Source of the DNA: Sipunculus nudus
Taxonomy: Eukaryota; Annelida; Sipuncula; Golfingiida; Sipunculidae
Direction: 5' to 3'
Length of the DNA stretch: 64,000 nucleotides
NCBI GenBank assembly: GCA_026874595.1
Contig: CM049306.1
Location: 28,323,519-28,387,518 of the forward strand
This document shows positions 49,960 through 62,800 of this stretch, piece after piece. Position numbers and translations under genes: made by a program. Numbering within the stretch: the stretch's first letter is position 1; every line of letters begins with the position of its first letter. The notes beneath the pieces are model-generated. The model saw only the letters and a list, made by a program, of their open reading frames with translations. It was not told the origin of the DNA and made no database searches.

Positions 49960-50602
49960 GTATTAATTCAGGTGATTCGTCTAGTAGCATCCCTGATCTT
50001 ATAAGCCCGCTGTCGGAGTCAGATTTTGCCGGTGTTTCGACTCTGCCAGCTTCGTTCGGCATCAGCTCCGTCGATTGAAACTGATCGTGCTGTTGTTATT
50101 ATTTCTGATGTCGGGATCCACGCGCTCAAGTTTGTATTAAGGCTTTGGCTGAACACGCAGCTTTGTCAGATATTGCCGTTTTCTAGGAGCAGATGTATTA
50201 ATAATGATCAGGGGCTGAGGGGCTCATTTTTAACTCTAATAAGCTTTCAATGTAGCGGGCGGATGCTGGAGTGTTGCCCACTGGGAAGTCATACGTGAAT
50301 GGTTTAATCTACGACAGAGTGTGAGACAGTGAAAGAAGCATCCATTGTTGGACCCTCCAGCAAAGATTATCTACCAGGATTTACAAAATCGCCTTTCTTC
50401 ACGGGACCTTCAGGGGTCTGCTATACAATAAACTGCATGTATCAGCCTCGATTTGACAATAAGAATCGGCAAATATTTCAGGATTAATTGAAGGAAGGAA
50501 AGGGATTGTCACTAACGCTCGGGTTACGGTGCGTAACCGTCAGCAGTTTGCATTGACTGTTGGAGTAGGTTTATCGGGGTGTCAAAGGGTCACTATATCA
50601 AT
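49960..50602 (+). promoter_or_regulatory. Candidate promoter and 5' untranslated region of the TRPC gene
   Basis: This stretch is richer in GC and CpG than the DNA around it and lies immediately upstream of the probable start exon. The open frame at 50026-50298 has no known domain and no donor, so I treat it as untranslated or chance. No TATA box or initiator can be assigned. The call rests on composition and position only. Confidence 0.35.
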
Positions 50603-50692
50603 ATGACATTGATTGAGAAACTCAAAGGCCTAGAGAAGGATGCCATTGTTAAGAATCCCCACAGATGGAAATCAGACAAACAGAAAACACTG
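50603..50692 (+). CDS. TRPC: TRPC exon 1 (probable start exon)
   Basis: ATG at 50603 opens 30 codons (MTLIEKLKGLEKDAIVKNPH, then RWKSDKQKTL) ending at donor CTG then GTGAGG in phase 0. Upstream the frame is open only to a stop near 50534. Lysine-rich content and lack of hydrophobicity suit a cytoplasmic TRPC N-terminus, which varies between members, so homology cannot confirm it. The supporting evidence is the donor, the phase, the composition and the position 438 bases before the ankyrin exon. Confidence 0.6.
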
Positions 50693-53600
50693 GTGAGGAC
50701 AAAATGGTGACGGGTTTAACAGAGAGACAAAGTATCGTAGTATGGTTTATACATGGGGGCTCATTTTTAACATAAGAAACTGCAGAATATTAAATTATAT
50801 CAATCTTGAAAGTTTTTCAATCTGCAGTGGAATAATTCAGGTTTAAAGTGATGCTTAAGCACAATATGCATGGAATTTCTGTCAGCTATTCTATTAATAG
50901 AGTTTATTACTTTATGAATATTCATAATGTGAAAACTCAAAAACAGTTAAGATCACATATGATAATTGATTTTAAAGCAGATTTGACAAAAAAGTTCGGT
51001 AGGATTAGATGTATCTTCAGTTATTTCCTTGGATAGTGAACATATAAAGAGACTATAAGTACTTTTGACAATTTTGTGATCTTGATCTAAATCAGTAGTT
51101 GTAAACTCTCTGTCACGTGTTTTAAAAAAGCTGACGTCAGAGGAGAGGATCTACCTGAACGCAGCTCGTCAAGGTGACCCCGGAATGTTAGCGCAGATCC
51201 TTGACTCCCCGGAGACGCGCCTAAACACTAACTGTGTGGATTACATGGGTCGGAACGCGCTCCATCTGGCGATAGATAGTGACAGCCTCGATACTATTGA
51301 AGTATTGATGGAAAAGGTGAGACTGATTCTCGAATTAAACAATATATAAGCAATTTGTACACTTTGTGAATGGATATAGCAAAGTGGTCAAGGTAGCAGA
51401 GCTTGCAAAAACCCCTTTATCTTAAATCAATCCAGAAGTTGTTTTGAATTCTTTTTGGACCCCAAAAAGTATACTATTTTTTTAACTTTGAAGCAGGCTG
51501 ATGTTAAACTATATGATAATATCTCAAATGCGTTTTCTTGTTTTTGCTCTTTCTTGTCTCTATTTACCTTAAAAGTGGAATTTTAATTTTTGATTCATTA
51601 AAAAGGATTTTATAGAAATTTTCAACAAGAAGACACCAGTAGGGGAAAACAAAAAATACAATTTGGGGTATTGTCATATAGATAAATATTAGCCTGCTAA
51701 AAAGTGGCATAAGTGTTACTGGGTGCTTAAAATAGTGTACCTTTTAAAAATTTAAATAACTTTGAAATGTTACAAAATCATGTTATAATAATTGAAAAGA
51801 AAAAAATATGTATACCATCACTGAGAACACTGTACTAGGTTTAAAAAGATGCATATTTATTTGGTCTATCATGAATTTAAAACAACTTTTGGATTGGTTT
51901 TAGATATAGGAGTTATTGCCAGCTCTGCTACCTTAAAGCGTGAGACTTCGGAGCTAAAGGCCGCGGTTTGATTCCCGCAAGCTCTTCAATAAGCAAATGG
52001 TGAAATCTGAATAAAACATCAGAATAGATGTTTTAATTACACCTTACAACTTCTGTGTTAATCCTTGACCCGTGCATATTAAGCACAAAATACATAAGGC
52101 TTAATATATCTTAATATACCTTATGCAGGCCATCATCCTAATCTAAATAGTAAAGTTTCAGCAACAGTGTATCATAAAAAAAAAACATGAAACTATTTAG
52201 ATTGCTTTTAGAAAAAGTGTTTTATCGAAATTCGATAAAGTATAACTTGTTTGAATAGAAAATGTTTGATAGAATATATCTTTTAAATCTGTCTCTGAGT
52301 ATATGAACAAATTCACAATTATTTTCCATGGACAAAAACTACAATATCATCCCATGGTTATCTCTAACAACTTTATTGTGCTATTTGATGGCCTTTATGC
52401 ACAATATTATATCAATTAAATTGAATTTGAATGTGACGGCAAATAGTTCAGTAGTTCGGTGTTGGCTGATAGATTTTTTTTTGCAATGCTTTATACCGTC
52501 TCTTTTCATAATGACCGGATTAACACTGACAAAAGTACTCGTTGTGTAATTTAGGTGAACCAAGAATGCATAGAGGAAGCACTGCTACACGCTATCAACA
52601 AAGGAGACGTCACCATTGTACGCTGCATGATTGACCATCCACGTTACATGGCCGTTGAGAAGGTAGAACGAGCACACGCAGTTACACACACACACACGGC
52701 CTTTCCATGCACAATAAGATGTCATGCTTTTATCAGGAAAGAATACATTTTCTACATATTTTTTTTTATTTATAACCATTAAAATACACCTTTTGCTCCA
52801 ATAGGAAGCTTCAAGGTGGTGATTTTAGGCTGTTAACACATTTACATTAGAACATAGGCAGAGCAGAGAAAAGCTCTTTGTACGTTCTATGTTTTTATAT
52901 TAATATCTTATTGAACAAAGCATTACTGTGATGTTGCTAATATTGGACGGAATGACTAGAGTCATGAACTACTGAGAACTCATATGCTATATCTCATCAC
53001 TTGACTGCAAATGTCTTATATGAAGATTGTTTAAGAAGCATCATATTCAGTGAAATTGTACGAAGTTGAACAATCTGTATTGATTTACACATACACTTTA
53101 TACTTTATCCCCAACTTTTAAAAAGTAAGACATTACTTTGCAGGCTTTATCTATTGTACGTCATTCATACTGTCTGCTGAGCCTCATGGCATCTGTCATG
53201 AAATCATACCTAACTACATAAAATTAATTATGGTATATTACGAAAGCATCGTAATCCACGTTCATGTAAAGTAGTAGTGGTCAACTAAAAGAATTCTCTA
53301 AGGATATAAAGGCTTATAAATGATATCACATCACATTTAACACATCTCCTCGCTACGGAAGCGTATTGCTGCCACCTAGTAAAAGAAAAATAAATTATTT
53401 ATCTCGTACGTACGACATAGTATCTCGTACGTACGACATAGTATCTCGTACGTACGACATAGTATCTCGTACGTACGACATATTATCTCGTACGTACGAC
53501 ATATTATCTCGTACGTACGACATATTATCTCGTACGTACGACATATTATCTCGTACGTACGACATACTATCTCGTACGTACGACATATTATCTCGTACGT

Positions 53601-56060
53601 ACGACATATTATCTCGTACGTACGACATATAATCTACATTGTCTACCAGTCATACACAGAACTCTCATTTTTAGATAGGTGATTAAATTCTGTTGCGTAT
53701 GGTGTTATAATAAGGAACCTGTCATAATGATGATAAAAGAAATATTGCCTTTGCCAAATTGAAACTTTTTTTTGGAGAAGAAAGGTTCGGAGTTACAGTT
53801 ACCAAACAGCCTGACTGTAAGTGTTTGAGAAAGGATATTTGTGAGCAGGTTTCTAATATTCTAAATCGATTTGTCTAGGAAATAGATTTATGATATAACG
53901 CACAGTGCAGTGGATCGTTTAAAATATTGAATGCGTATACAGCCATTGATACATGATTAGTGGGTAGCTGAACAGTAAACAAACCATTTTCATTTTGAAA
54001 TAAATAATGATAAAAAAATAATTAAAAACTATCACGCATGGACATGCGATCAATTTGTGACAGAAAAATATTTCGGGTTTAATATCTCCTGTTAACCAGT
54101 TTTATACGTTGTCATGGTTTTGTGTGTGAGTAAATACAGTCCAGGTGTGTCTGTTTACCATTACAAGACCTCGTGACCAGAGGAAAGATCTTGGTCGGGT
54201 CAATTATGAAAAAGAGAACAAACATGAATGTATAAACACCGCGAGAAACTTGAAAACCCTTGATTTGTGAAGTTGGGCTGTACCACCAGCAAGTGGCGTG
54301 AGCGCTGTGTTTGTTTTTCGTCGTTGATTGCGCCCGGGGCAAGCTCTTTTCAACTTGTGTAACGGATTTAGCAATCGGTTTTAGAACGAAATATTGACAG
54401 ATACGGTAAACTTTAAGGAGACTACACTGTATTTCATGTATACTTAATATACCATGTATGTGAAATGTAAATAGTTCCCGTTAGAAGGCACTTTTCGTGG
54501 ATTTTAAACTCTCTACTACAATCTGCTCTTTCTCTCATATATACAGTGAAAACTGGTCTAACGGACACCTCACTTAGGCGGACGACTGGCTATAACGGAC
54601 AAGAGAATTTAGCCCCTTCGAAATTCCGTATGTGTTGTGTATAAGCAGAACCTCTACAAGGCGGACACCTCGATCGCTACTGCGGACAACGGAGAGCAGA
54701 TTGCAACTCAAACGAACATTCTAAGAGTAAATGAACCTGACAAATACGGACACGATAAGCCATCTCCGGCGGACACTGATCACTCGCCCCGGACAACATC
54801 AAAGGCCACAACTTTAGAAAGATTTCCCTGTATATATATAATATATATATATATATAAATTTAAAACGATTGTGCGTGTACATGTAAAGAATCTAATCAA
54901 GTTGGAAATATACAAGAACACAAATATGTAACGAATTTAATCGATTATAAAGGTAGCGATCAATCATTGGTTAAACAGATTAATTGGCACACTACCAATA
55001 CATATTGTATATAAATCAGACTATTGCTAAAATAAGGTTATATACATATATGTGTGTTTTTATAAAAGTGAGTTTATTTCTAGAGGTATTCATGTTTGAT
55101 GTTACTATCAAGGACAGTTGTTTCATCACATTCGAAACAGATGAACATTGGCACTTGTGCATAGTCCCGTTTCTAAATTCTATTTCCATATTCAATTTGC
55201 TATATAAGCATAGGAGTCCCTCGCAAGTGACAATAACATAGCTGTGTCCCTTGCACATGTGGGATATTTTATCTTGTCAAACAAGAACAAGAACTGATAG
55301 ACATTATACGTATTACTAATGACATTAATAGTATCCACCAGCTCAGCTATTCTAACACAGCGCTGGCAATATCTCCCGAGGCTTTCAGTCTTTTCACACA
55401 CACACACACACAAATACATACATATATATACATATAACTCTGAAGAAAAACAACACTGTTAATTCACAACAGTCTGTTTCACGAGATGCGACCCGATCAT
55501 CAGGTGAATGTGGTTAGAATGAAGCTAACGGCGTTGTTTAAAAAGCCGAGACTTTACGAGATTACAAGATTATGCTTAGTGCGATTCGGGGCGGGGGGGG
55601 GGGGGGGGGGGGGTATGTGAAAGACTGACACTGATCCTATTGTCCTCGGGTGCACAATAGGATTGGTCGGGGTACACGTGCGCTACTGGAACATAACAGG
55701 GCAGGGCAAGGAGGTTATTTATTGTTTTAAATTTTATATATAATACAAAGATATGTTCCAGGATGCTCAATTAGCATACTGAACTGATTTGTAATAGGGT
55801 CTTGGAAGCAGTGAACATATCAGTAGTATGCATATGATAAACATACACATATACTATGGAAATACACAATATACAAGGCAAATATACAATATAAAAGGCA
55901 AATATACTATACTATACTCATACCAACTGGAATCCACTCGGTAAACTCACAATGATGTAGTGGTAACGCCATGTCCCTCATCACTGCAAAGCAGTGAGAG
56001 AACAACTACCTGAACAGGTAAGTCTGCCCAGCGGATCCTCGTTGGGGGGGGGGGGGGGGG

Positions 56061-56149
<89 letters not shown>

Positions 56150-57529
56150 GATTGTAGTGGAGATTAAAATCCGTGAAGAGTGAACCTATTTACCTTTCAC
56201 ATACCAGGTATATTAAGTATATATGAAATACAGTGTAGTCTCCTTAAATATTACGGTATCTTTCAATATTTCGTTCTAAAACCGTTTGCTAAATCCGTTA
56301 CGCAAGTGGAAAAAAGGCTTGCCACGGGTGCGATGAATGATGAAAAACAAACAGCGATCACGCGACCTGTTGGACGTACAACCCAACTTCACAAATCAAG
56401 GTTTTCTAGCTTTTCCGGGTGTTTCTATTTTCATGTTTGTTCTCTTTTTTTTTCGCGTGTGCTCAACTAAGATCTTGCCTCTAGGCAAGGGGTCTTGTAA
56501 TGATAAACAGACACACGAGGACTGTGTTAACTCACAGACAGAACCATGACAATGTATAAAACCAGTGAACAGGAGATATTAAGCTCGTGTGTCGGCATGG
56601 ATTTGCTGGACAACTTTCGTTTTCACCCAAAATGAGTTAATAACGTGAAACAATACACATATTATTGCAAATGAATATGAACCTTAAGTGTCACTTATAG
56701 AGGTGTCTGTAATACAAAGATGCCAATAAGGAGAGGTTAATGATTCCTATGTTAATTATGAAAGGGAGTGCTTGATCCCATAAGTTTAACTTCATGGTGT
56801 CTACAGTAGTAGGACAAGTTACACGTACATGTACCACATATAAGAATTTATACATATCCGCAAATCAAACCGATCTGAGGTGTAGGCTTTACCACCACTT
56901 CAGCCTGACATATGAACAAAAGACTTGTATTATAATTTTGTATTCTTCTTTCACAGATTATTCGCATTTCCATGAGTTATAGTCTTTAATATTTTTTTTA
57001 TTTAATTCAAATAAAAAATTAAATTATATGTACCGCATAAAATGGGTTGTGGACTGTTCCGCTACCCACATATTATATCAATGGTTGTATATACATTAAA
57101 TATTTTTAACGATCCACTACACCGTGCGTTATATCATAAATCTAATTTTTAGATCAATTATGAATATTAGAAAACTGCACAATACTCAAACACTAAAAAT
57201 TAGGCTATTTGGTAGCTGTCCTCTTGTTTTCAATTTGGCAAAGGCAATATTTTTTTATTAATACTATGACAGGCTCATCATTTTAACATCATACGCTGCC
57301 AACATAATTTAATCATCTATCTAAAAATGAAAGTTCTGTATATGACCTGCAGACAACGACTTGATATATTTCGCTTCCTTGAAATCTTTCAGAAACCCAG
57401 ACACAGAAAAATGATATAATCGAATAGCATTTAAATATATAGTATATATAAATAAATAAAGAAATATATATACGTTCGTTTCAACGGTGTTCAAACTGTT
57501 TGCAAGGAGGTGGGGAACATACATTATTT

Positions 57530-57597
<68 letters not shown>

Positions 57598-59801
57598 GCT
57601 TATACACATATCAGTTGGTCTGTTTTGTAGTCTGTGAAACAGATCCGTAAGATTTATTATGTCGTACGTACGAGATAATATGTCGTACGTACGAGATAAT
57701 ATGTCGTACGTACGAGATAGTATGTCGTACGTACGAGATAATATGTCGTACGTACGAGATAATAAGTCGTACGTACGAGGTAGTATGTCGTACGTACGAG
57801 ATAGTATGTCGTACGTACGAGATAACATGTCGTACGTACGAGATACTATGTCGTACGTACGAGATACTATGTCGTACGTACGAAATACTATGTCGTACGT
57901 ACGAGATAAATAATTGATTTTTCTTTTACTAGGTGGCAGCAATACGCTTCCGTACCTCGCAGATAAAATGTATGAAATAACGCTAAAAATCACTTTTAAT
58001 TCCATGCACTGAGTATTTCCAAATATTTTAAGTTAATGAGTAAAAATCGGAAAACGCATGCCGATCTCCTGCGCACTCAAGGTCAAATAATCATGTCTGA
58101 GCACTTCGATCAGCATTATATTGAAAACCTTTATAAATGCAGTTTGTATTTATGCATTGCTGTAGCACTTCAAAATGGTGCTTACATTATTTCTGGTCAA
58201 TTTAACAAAGATTTGCTAACACTCCATCACTTCCTCCTTGGAAGAATATGATGTTTGCATTATTATAAGCATCTGTCCGTTAGATGTTCGAAGTGTTGTC
58301 ATAACAACGAGTACTTGTGTGAGAGCCGTGTAATGCTTATTGGCCACTCGAGCCTAAAACGTGATACCTTTTAGCACTGATATACACAGACAAAATTTAA
58401 CAATTTGAAAGACATTATTGCAACCGTTTTCAACATTGTTTCAGGTGGAAAAGCTTACTGGACGAAAAGATGCATTCTTCCGTACGGAGGAGACCTACCA
58501 GTTCCCGCCGGATATTACTCCTCTGATCCTGGCTGCACACAAAAACAATCACGAGATTATTCAGCTCTTCCTGTCACGTGGTCACACCGTTGAGCGTCCA
58601 CATGCGATCCACTGCGCATGCGAGGACTGTCAGATGAAACAGAGTTGTGATTCACTTAAAAGGTCAAGGTCACGACTTAATGCATATAAGGCCCTTGCCA
58701 GTCCGGCATATATGGCATTATCAAGTCCGGATCCAATCACAACCACGTTTGAGCTACGACAAGAAATGATGAAGGTGGGAGAGGTGGAAAAGGAATTTAA
58801 GGTAAGAGAAAATTTAATAAATAGATTAAAGTTGTCATTTGCAACAGAAAGATCCTGTTTTAATGTTCTACACTCTGATTTCTGACCTTTGATCTTCTTT
58901 AATATCTAGCTATTGACATACCGCTTATAGGGGCTAGACTTCAATTACACGGTGATCGGAAAGCTGCGTATTTACATGAGTTTATTGAAATACAGTACAC
59001 TTATTGAATATCTAAACTTTCTCTTTCTTCATAGTGTTACATTCTTTCTCTATTTGAAGGATTAAAAATCTTCGTCAACACAAAATTTATTACCCTGATA
59101 ACGTTCGGAATATTTTGATGGAAAAAGACTTATTTTTTATTACGTGACATCTGTTTAGATCTTCATCCAAAGTAATTGTATGATTGCAGGTGTTTTTATC
59201 GTGTTCATACTATTAACAAAGGGAAGGTTGCACTGGCATTTAATCAAGTTGCACGTCCTTTTACTTTTTAATAAAAAGTTGGTATATGATATCTCAGCTC
59301 GCCACACTCTTTGAACAAAAACTTTCTTTTACAGAAGACGCCGTGTCAGACTAGTAATCATGTCGCTAGCGGCGTATTAAAATGCGTTTATTTGTCAACC
59401 ACGTGCCATATGGTATGTATAGATCCTACATGGCAACTATGGTCAAGTCCAAAAGCTGTCAGTTGTGTTCTTGCACCTTGATGTATGATTGTTCAAAATG
59501 GACCCTTCAGGCTTTGCATGTATTTCTGGAAATCTGAAAATGGTTTGCTGTCGTTGTATTTGATAAGAGTGAGAGAATGCAATTCTTTTCTCTTTAACAC
59601 TGAGGCAAAGGTCCTGGCGAGAATGACATACACATATATAATGGTTTTACAACGTAATGGTAAAACAGAATGGCAAAGGAGGGGCGAGTATTAAGTGGCC
59701 TCCAGTAGGAGAGGTTGACCAGTAGAGCAAATGTAAGATGCAGGCCACTATCATAGGCGTCGATTAAAAGTAAGAGTTTTAATATGAGCTTAAAAAATCG
59801 A

Positions 59802-59854
<53 letters not shown>

Positions 59855-62800
59855 GGCTGTACAAAGAAAAAATACAATCCGTTGTACTTATTATAAATAT
59901 GAATTTAGAAAATAAACACTGGGAGTCAGGCCTCATCACTCCAGGCTGCTCTACTGTTAATTATATGCAGGGACCTTCATTGATTTGGTTTAGGGTTATG
60001 TGCTTTCTGACAATGAAAACGAAGTGCTCTCTCCTAAAGGAGGATATATGATTGCACAACAGCAATATCCTGTTCACCAATATTAGGATCATTATATTTC
60101 TTCCAGACGACAGCCAGCAACTCTCCCTCAATGCTGATAGCAATTAGATTTGGTGTCCATTTATTACTTTGTTACAGTGGTCCTAAGGCACGTTCTGTCC
60201 TAGTAAAAGCAGCTTGAGAACAACCATTGTGAGCCAATCTCTCTCGAGGGGGCAATTTTGTTTTTATCAAATTTGGTTATCCATGAATTTAAAGTACTGA
60301 AAACTTATTTTCTGCATGTCTGACTGAAATATTTAATTGTGTATGAGCCTCTGCATTTATGAGGAAGTTTGACCTATTACAATCTAGGCAGAGTCAGCCT
60401 TTCAATGAACAACATATTGATGAAGATATACCCTGTTTCTCGCCCATTTGCAATATTATGTGAAGGTATATTTAGAAAGTAAATGGAAACGGTAATTAGG
60501 TTTGGACATCTACTTGTCTAAAACCCTGAACATTGTATGACAAGATCAATACATGGCTCTATTTTATTCATTTCTCTTTTATTGTTTTGGTAAGAACGTA
60601 ATTCTACAAAGAAAAGTGGGCCGCACTTAAAAAAAAATATATCATAGCATTTTCAGAGAAAGAGAGAACTAAATATTCCTTTGTTTAAATGCATATAATA
60701 TAAACGTTATCCACAAAAGGTTGTAAAGATTATTCAAGCAATTAACCCAGTTTAATGGATGGTTGTGGTGAACGGTTTAGGATCAAGGGCTAAATAAAAT
60801 GACACACGTTTACATGATTGGAAATAATGGGTACATGTACAGTGGGTACTTGAGACAAATAAAAACAACTATTAAACCTCCTGTTGTTAAAGCTGACCTA
60901 AATAAATCCAGGCAATATATTTGAAATGAAATATATTTACTTTTAGTTGAACAGCTAGTTAGTCGGTCTGCATATGTGATACACTGAAATCAGAGATACA
61001 ATTAACGCCTCTTTGTACGGAAGAATACATGTTGGATTATGATTTTATTGTCAATATTGCGAAAGGGGCATCTGTGAGTCTTTTATATCCTCTCATATGT
61101 ATAACAAATCATTTAAGAAGCATGTATTAGAGTGCGCCTGACACACATCTGGATCAGATGTGAAGAGCCATAGTCTTATTACAGCTAAACAATGCTACTG
61201 TCGAGCTTTAAAGAGAGTAATGCATAATGTATTTGTAGGTCCTTTTATCAAAACTGAACGTTCTCAAGTAAATACCTAAACAAAAAATACATAACGAATC
61301 GGGTTTAACGGGAATTACAAACACAATAAACAAGTTATCTGATATCCATATCATGAATTCCTATAAAAAATACATAAATGTGCTGGAGATTTGACATATA
61401 TAATCAGATCGGTGACAGACACAAATATAATGGACATGAACATATAAAGGCATCCTCTTGTCTTTCGTCTGGCTGGAGGAACAACTACTTATTTCTATTT
61501 AAGGACAAAACAATCTCACAAGAAACCTGTAAAAAAGTTTCTGCTGTTATCATAATAAGGGATAATGACCGAATAAAAGGTAATTATGCAAAACAAAAGT
61601 TGACTAATGAAACATGGTTAGATTTGACATGTTGAAATGGGACTGGTAAAAGTATGAAGGTTATTAATAGCTCTTTGAACGAAGCTGTTGTGAAAGTAAT
61701 CAAACAGATCCTGATGGAAGGGGCGAGTAATAATAAAAAAGCTGGAAACTGAAACACATTCTTCTCAAAGGCGATTTATTGCAAAGGCCCAACCGTGCGG
61801 AATGCACTTCTCACATTAAGCGATTTATCAGTTTTACAGATTATTCCAAAGTTGCATAGTCCAGTTTTGTGTAAAGTCTGTTTTATATCATTATGATAAC
61901 TGAGTTTCTGTCTAATTTGTTATATAAATAATTTATTCTGAACATTTTGTGCCTTTTGCAAATGTGCCAAAACTACAATTGATTTTAAACCTTATAAATT
62001 CAATATTACTAGGCCTTTGTAGCTTCTTAACCTCTAGAATTGGTCAAACAGTATGGAGCTATATTCACCATGCTTTGGGTTTCAATGTTTGGCAACTGAT
62101 TTGTATTGGTACTGTTTGATAACTGAAATGATGCTGATTACTAATATAAATGATTGTTTTACATATTTTAACATCTCCGAATGCTTTTTGACAGTACTTT
62201 TATCGAACTGTTTGTATATTTCTTCTGCCAGAACGAATACCTTGGCCTTGTGGAACAGTGTATGAACTTTGCATGTGAGTTAATGGACCTTTGTCGTGGG
62301 ACCCAAGAAGTAGAAGCCATGCTGAGTGAAGAAACATCACAAATTCGAGACCCCATGGCCAGACTGAAAATGGCCATAAAATACAGCGAGAAAAAGGTAA
62401 GGTTGACACCGCCGTCCATTTCCAATAATCTTTATTTCTATAATTTTAAATCTGTATATTGATAAATTTCATGAAATGTATAAAAATGGACTACCTCCTT
62501 GTAAAACACATGCAGGCTGTAACAAGGAGTGAATAATGTGTTCTAAATTAGCCACCGCACATGTTGCAACCTGGCCGTCACTAAATTCAACACTGATCTC
62601 TGAGCCCTTAAACCTGTTAATTATGTTACAACACGATGGCAAAATATTAACTAGAAAATAAATTCGCTACAAACAAAATATACAGTGCACTTTCACATGT
62701 TCGCACCAGGCTTATGACAACCATTGTTCTTTAAACATGATCCTGGCAGCACACAGACGTTGATCAGATCAAATCTTCACACGCTTTGTTCAAGCATCAT

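Larger units (their letters stand above)
51317..52554 (+). other. TRPC intron 2, with an interrupted SINE
   Basis: A GT-AG intron of 1238 bases. It contains a tRNA-derived SINE split by a TTAA-flanked MITE (51392-51932). The right part, about 52020-52554, is AT-rich with no other feature. Confidence 0.85.
53354..57954. mobile_element. Foldback-type transposon with long inverted arms and 6-bp target duplication
   Basis: The left end TACGGAAGCGTATTGCTGCC is matched by the inverted right end GGCAGCAATACGCTTCCGTA. CCTCGC lies directly outside both ends (53348-53353 and 57955-57960), a perfect 6-bp target duplication. The first ~55 bases of the two arms differ by about one base. The left arm spans about 53354-54540 and the right arm about 56110-57954. 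The right arm has gained at least two insertions (about 56600-57060 and 57350-57650). Both arms carry a tandem 21-bp palindromic array near their outer ends, as in Drosophila FB-type elements. The spacer holds a pogo-like MITE, the hammerhead repeat and microsatellites. No transposase is present, and the superfamily cannot be assigned. Confidence 0.88.
52663..58444 (+). other. TRPC intron 3, holding the foldback element
   Basis: A GT-AG intron of 5782 bases. About 4.6 kb of it is the foldback element at 53354-57954. Outside that element (52663-53353 and 57955-58444) it is AT-rich. The 71-codon open frame at 58036-58251 has no recognised domain. Confidence 0.85.

Noticed and set aside
50026-50298. 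A 90-codon open frame just upstream of the TRPC start
   Set aside because: No donor at its end, no known domain, and position suggests promoter or untranslated sequence.
53398-53633. Possible CRISPR-like array
   Set aside because: The units are contiguous 21-mers with no unique spacers, mirrored in inverted orientation at 57657, in a eukaryotic intron.
53354-57954. Assignment of the foldback element to Polinton/Maverick because of the 6-bp target duplication
   Set aside because: The termini do not begin with the AG usual for that group, and no polymerase, integrase or capsid-type frame is present.
57481-58005. A 174-codon minus-strand open frame with repeated SRTYDI peptide
   Set aside because: It is the reading of the 21-bp palindromic array (length divisible by three, no stop in frame) plus a (TA)n run. 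Similar frames exist on the other strand and in the left arm.
58036-58251. A 71-codon open frame in TRPC intron 3
   Set aside because: Not conserved with TRPC proteins, and the flanking exons join in phase without it.
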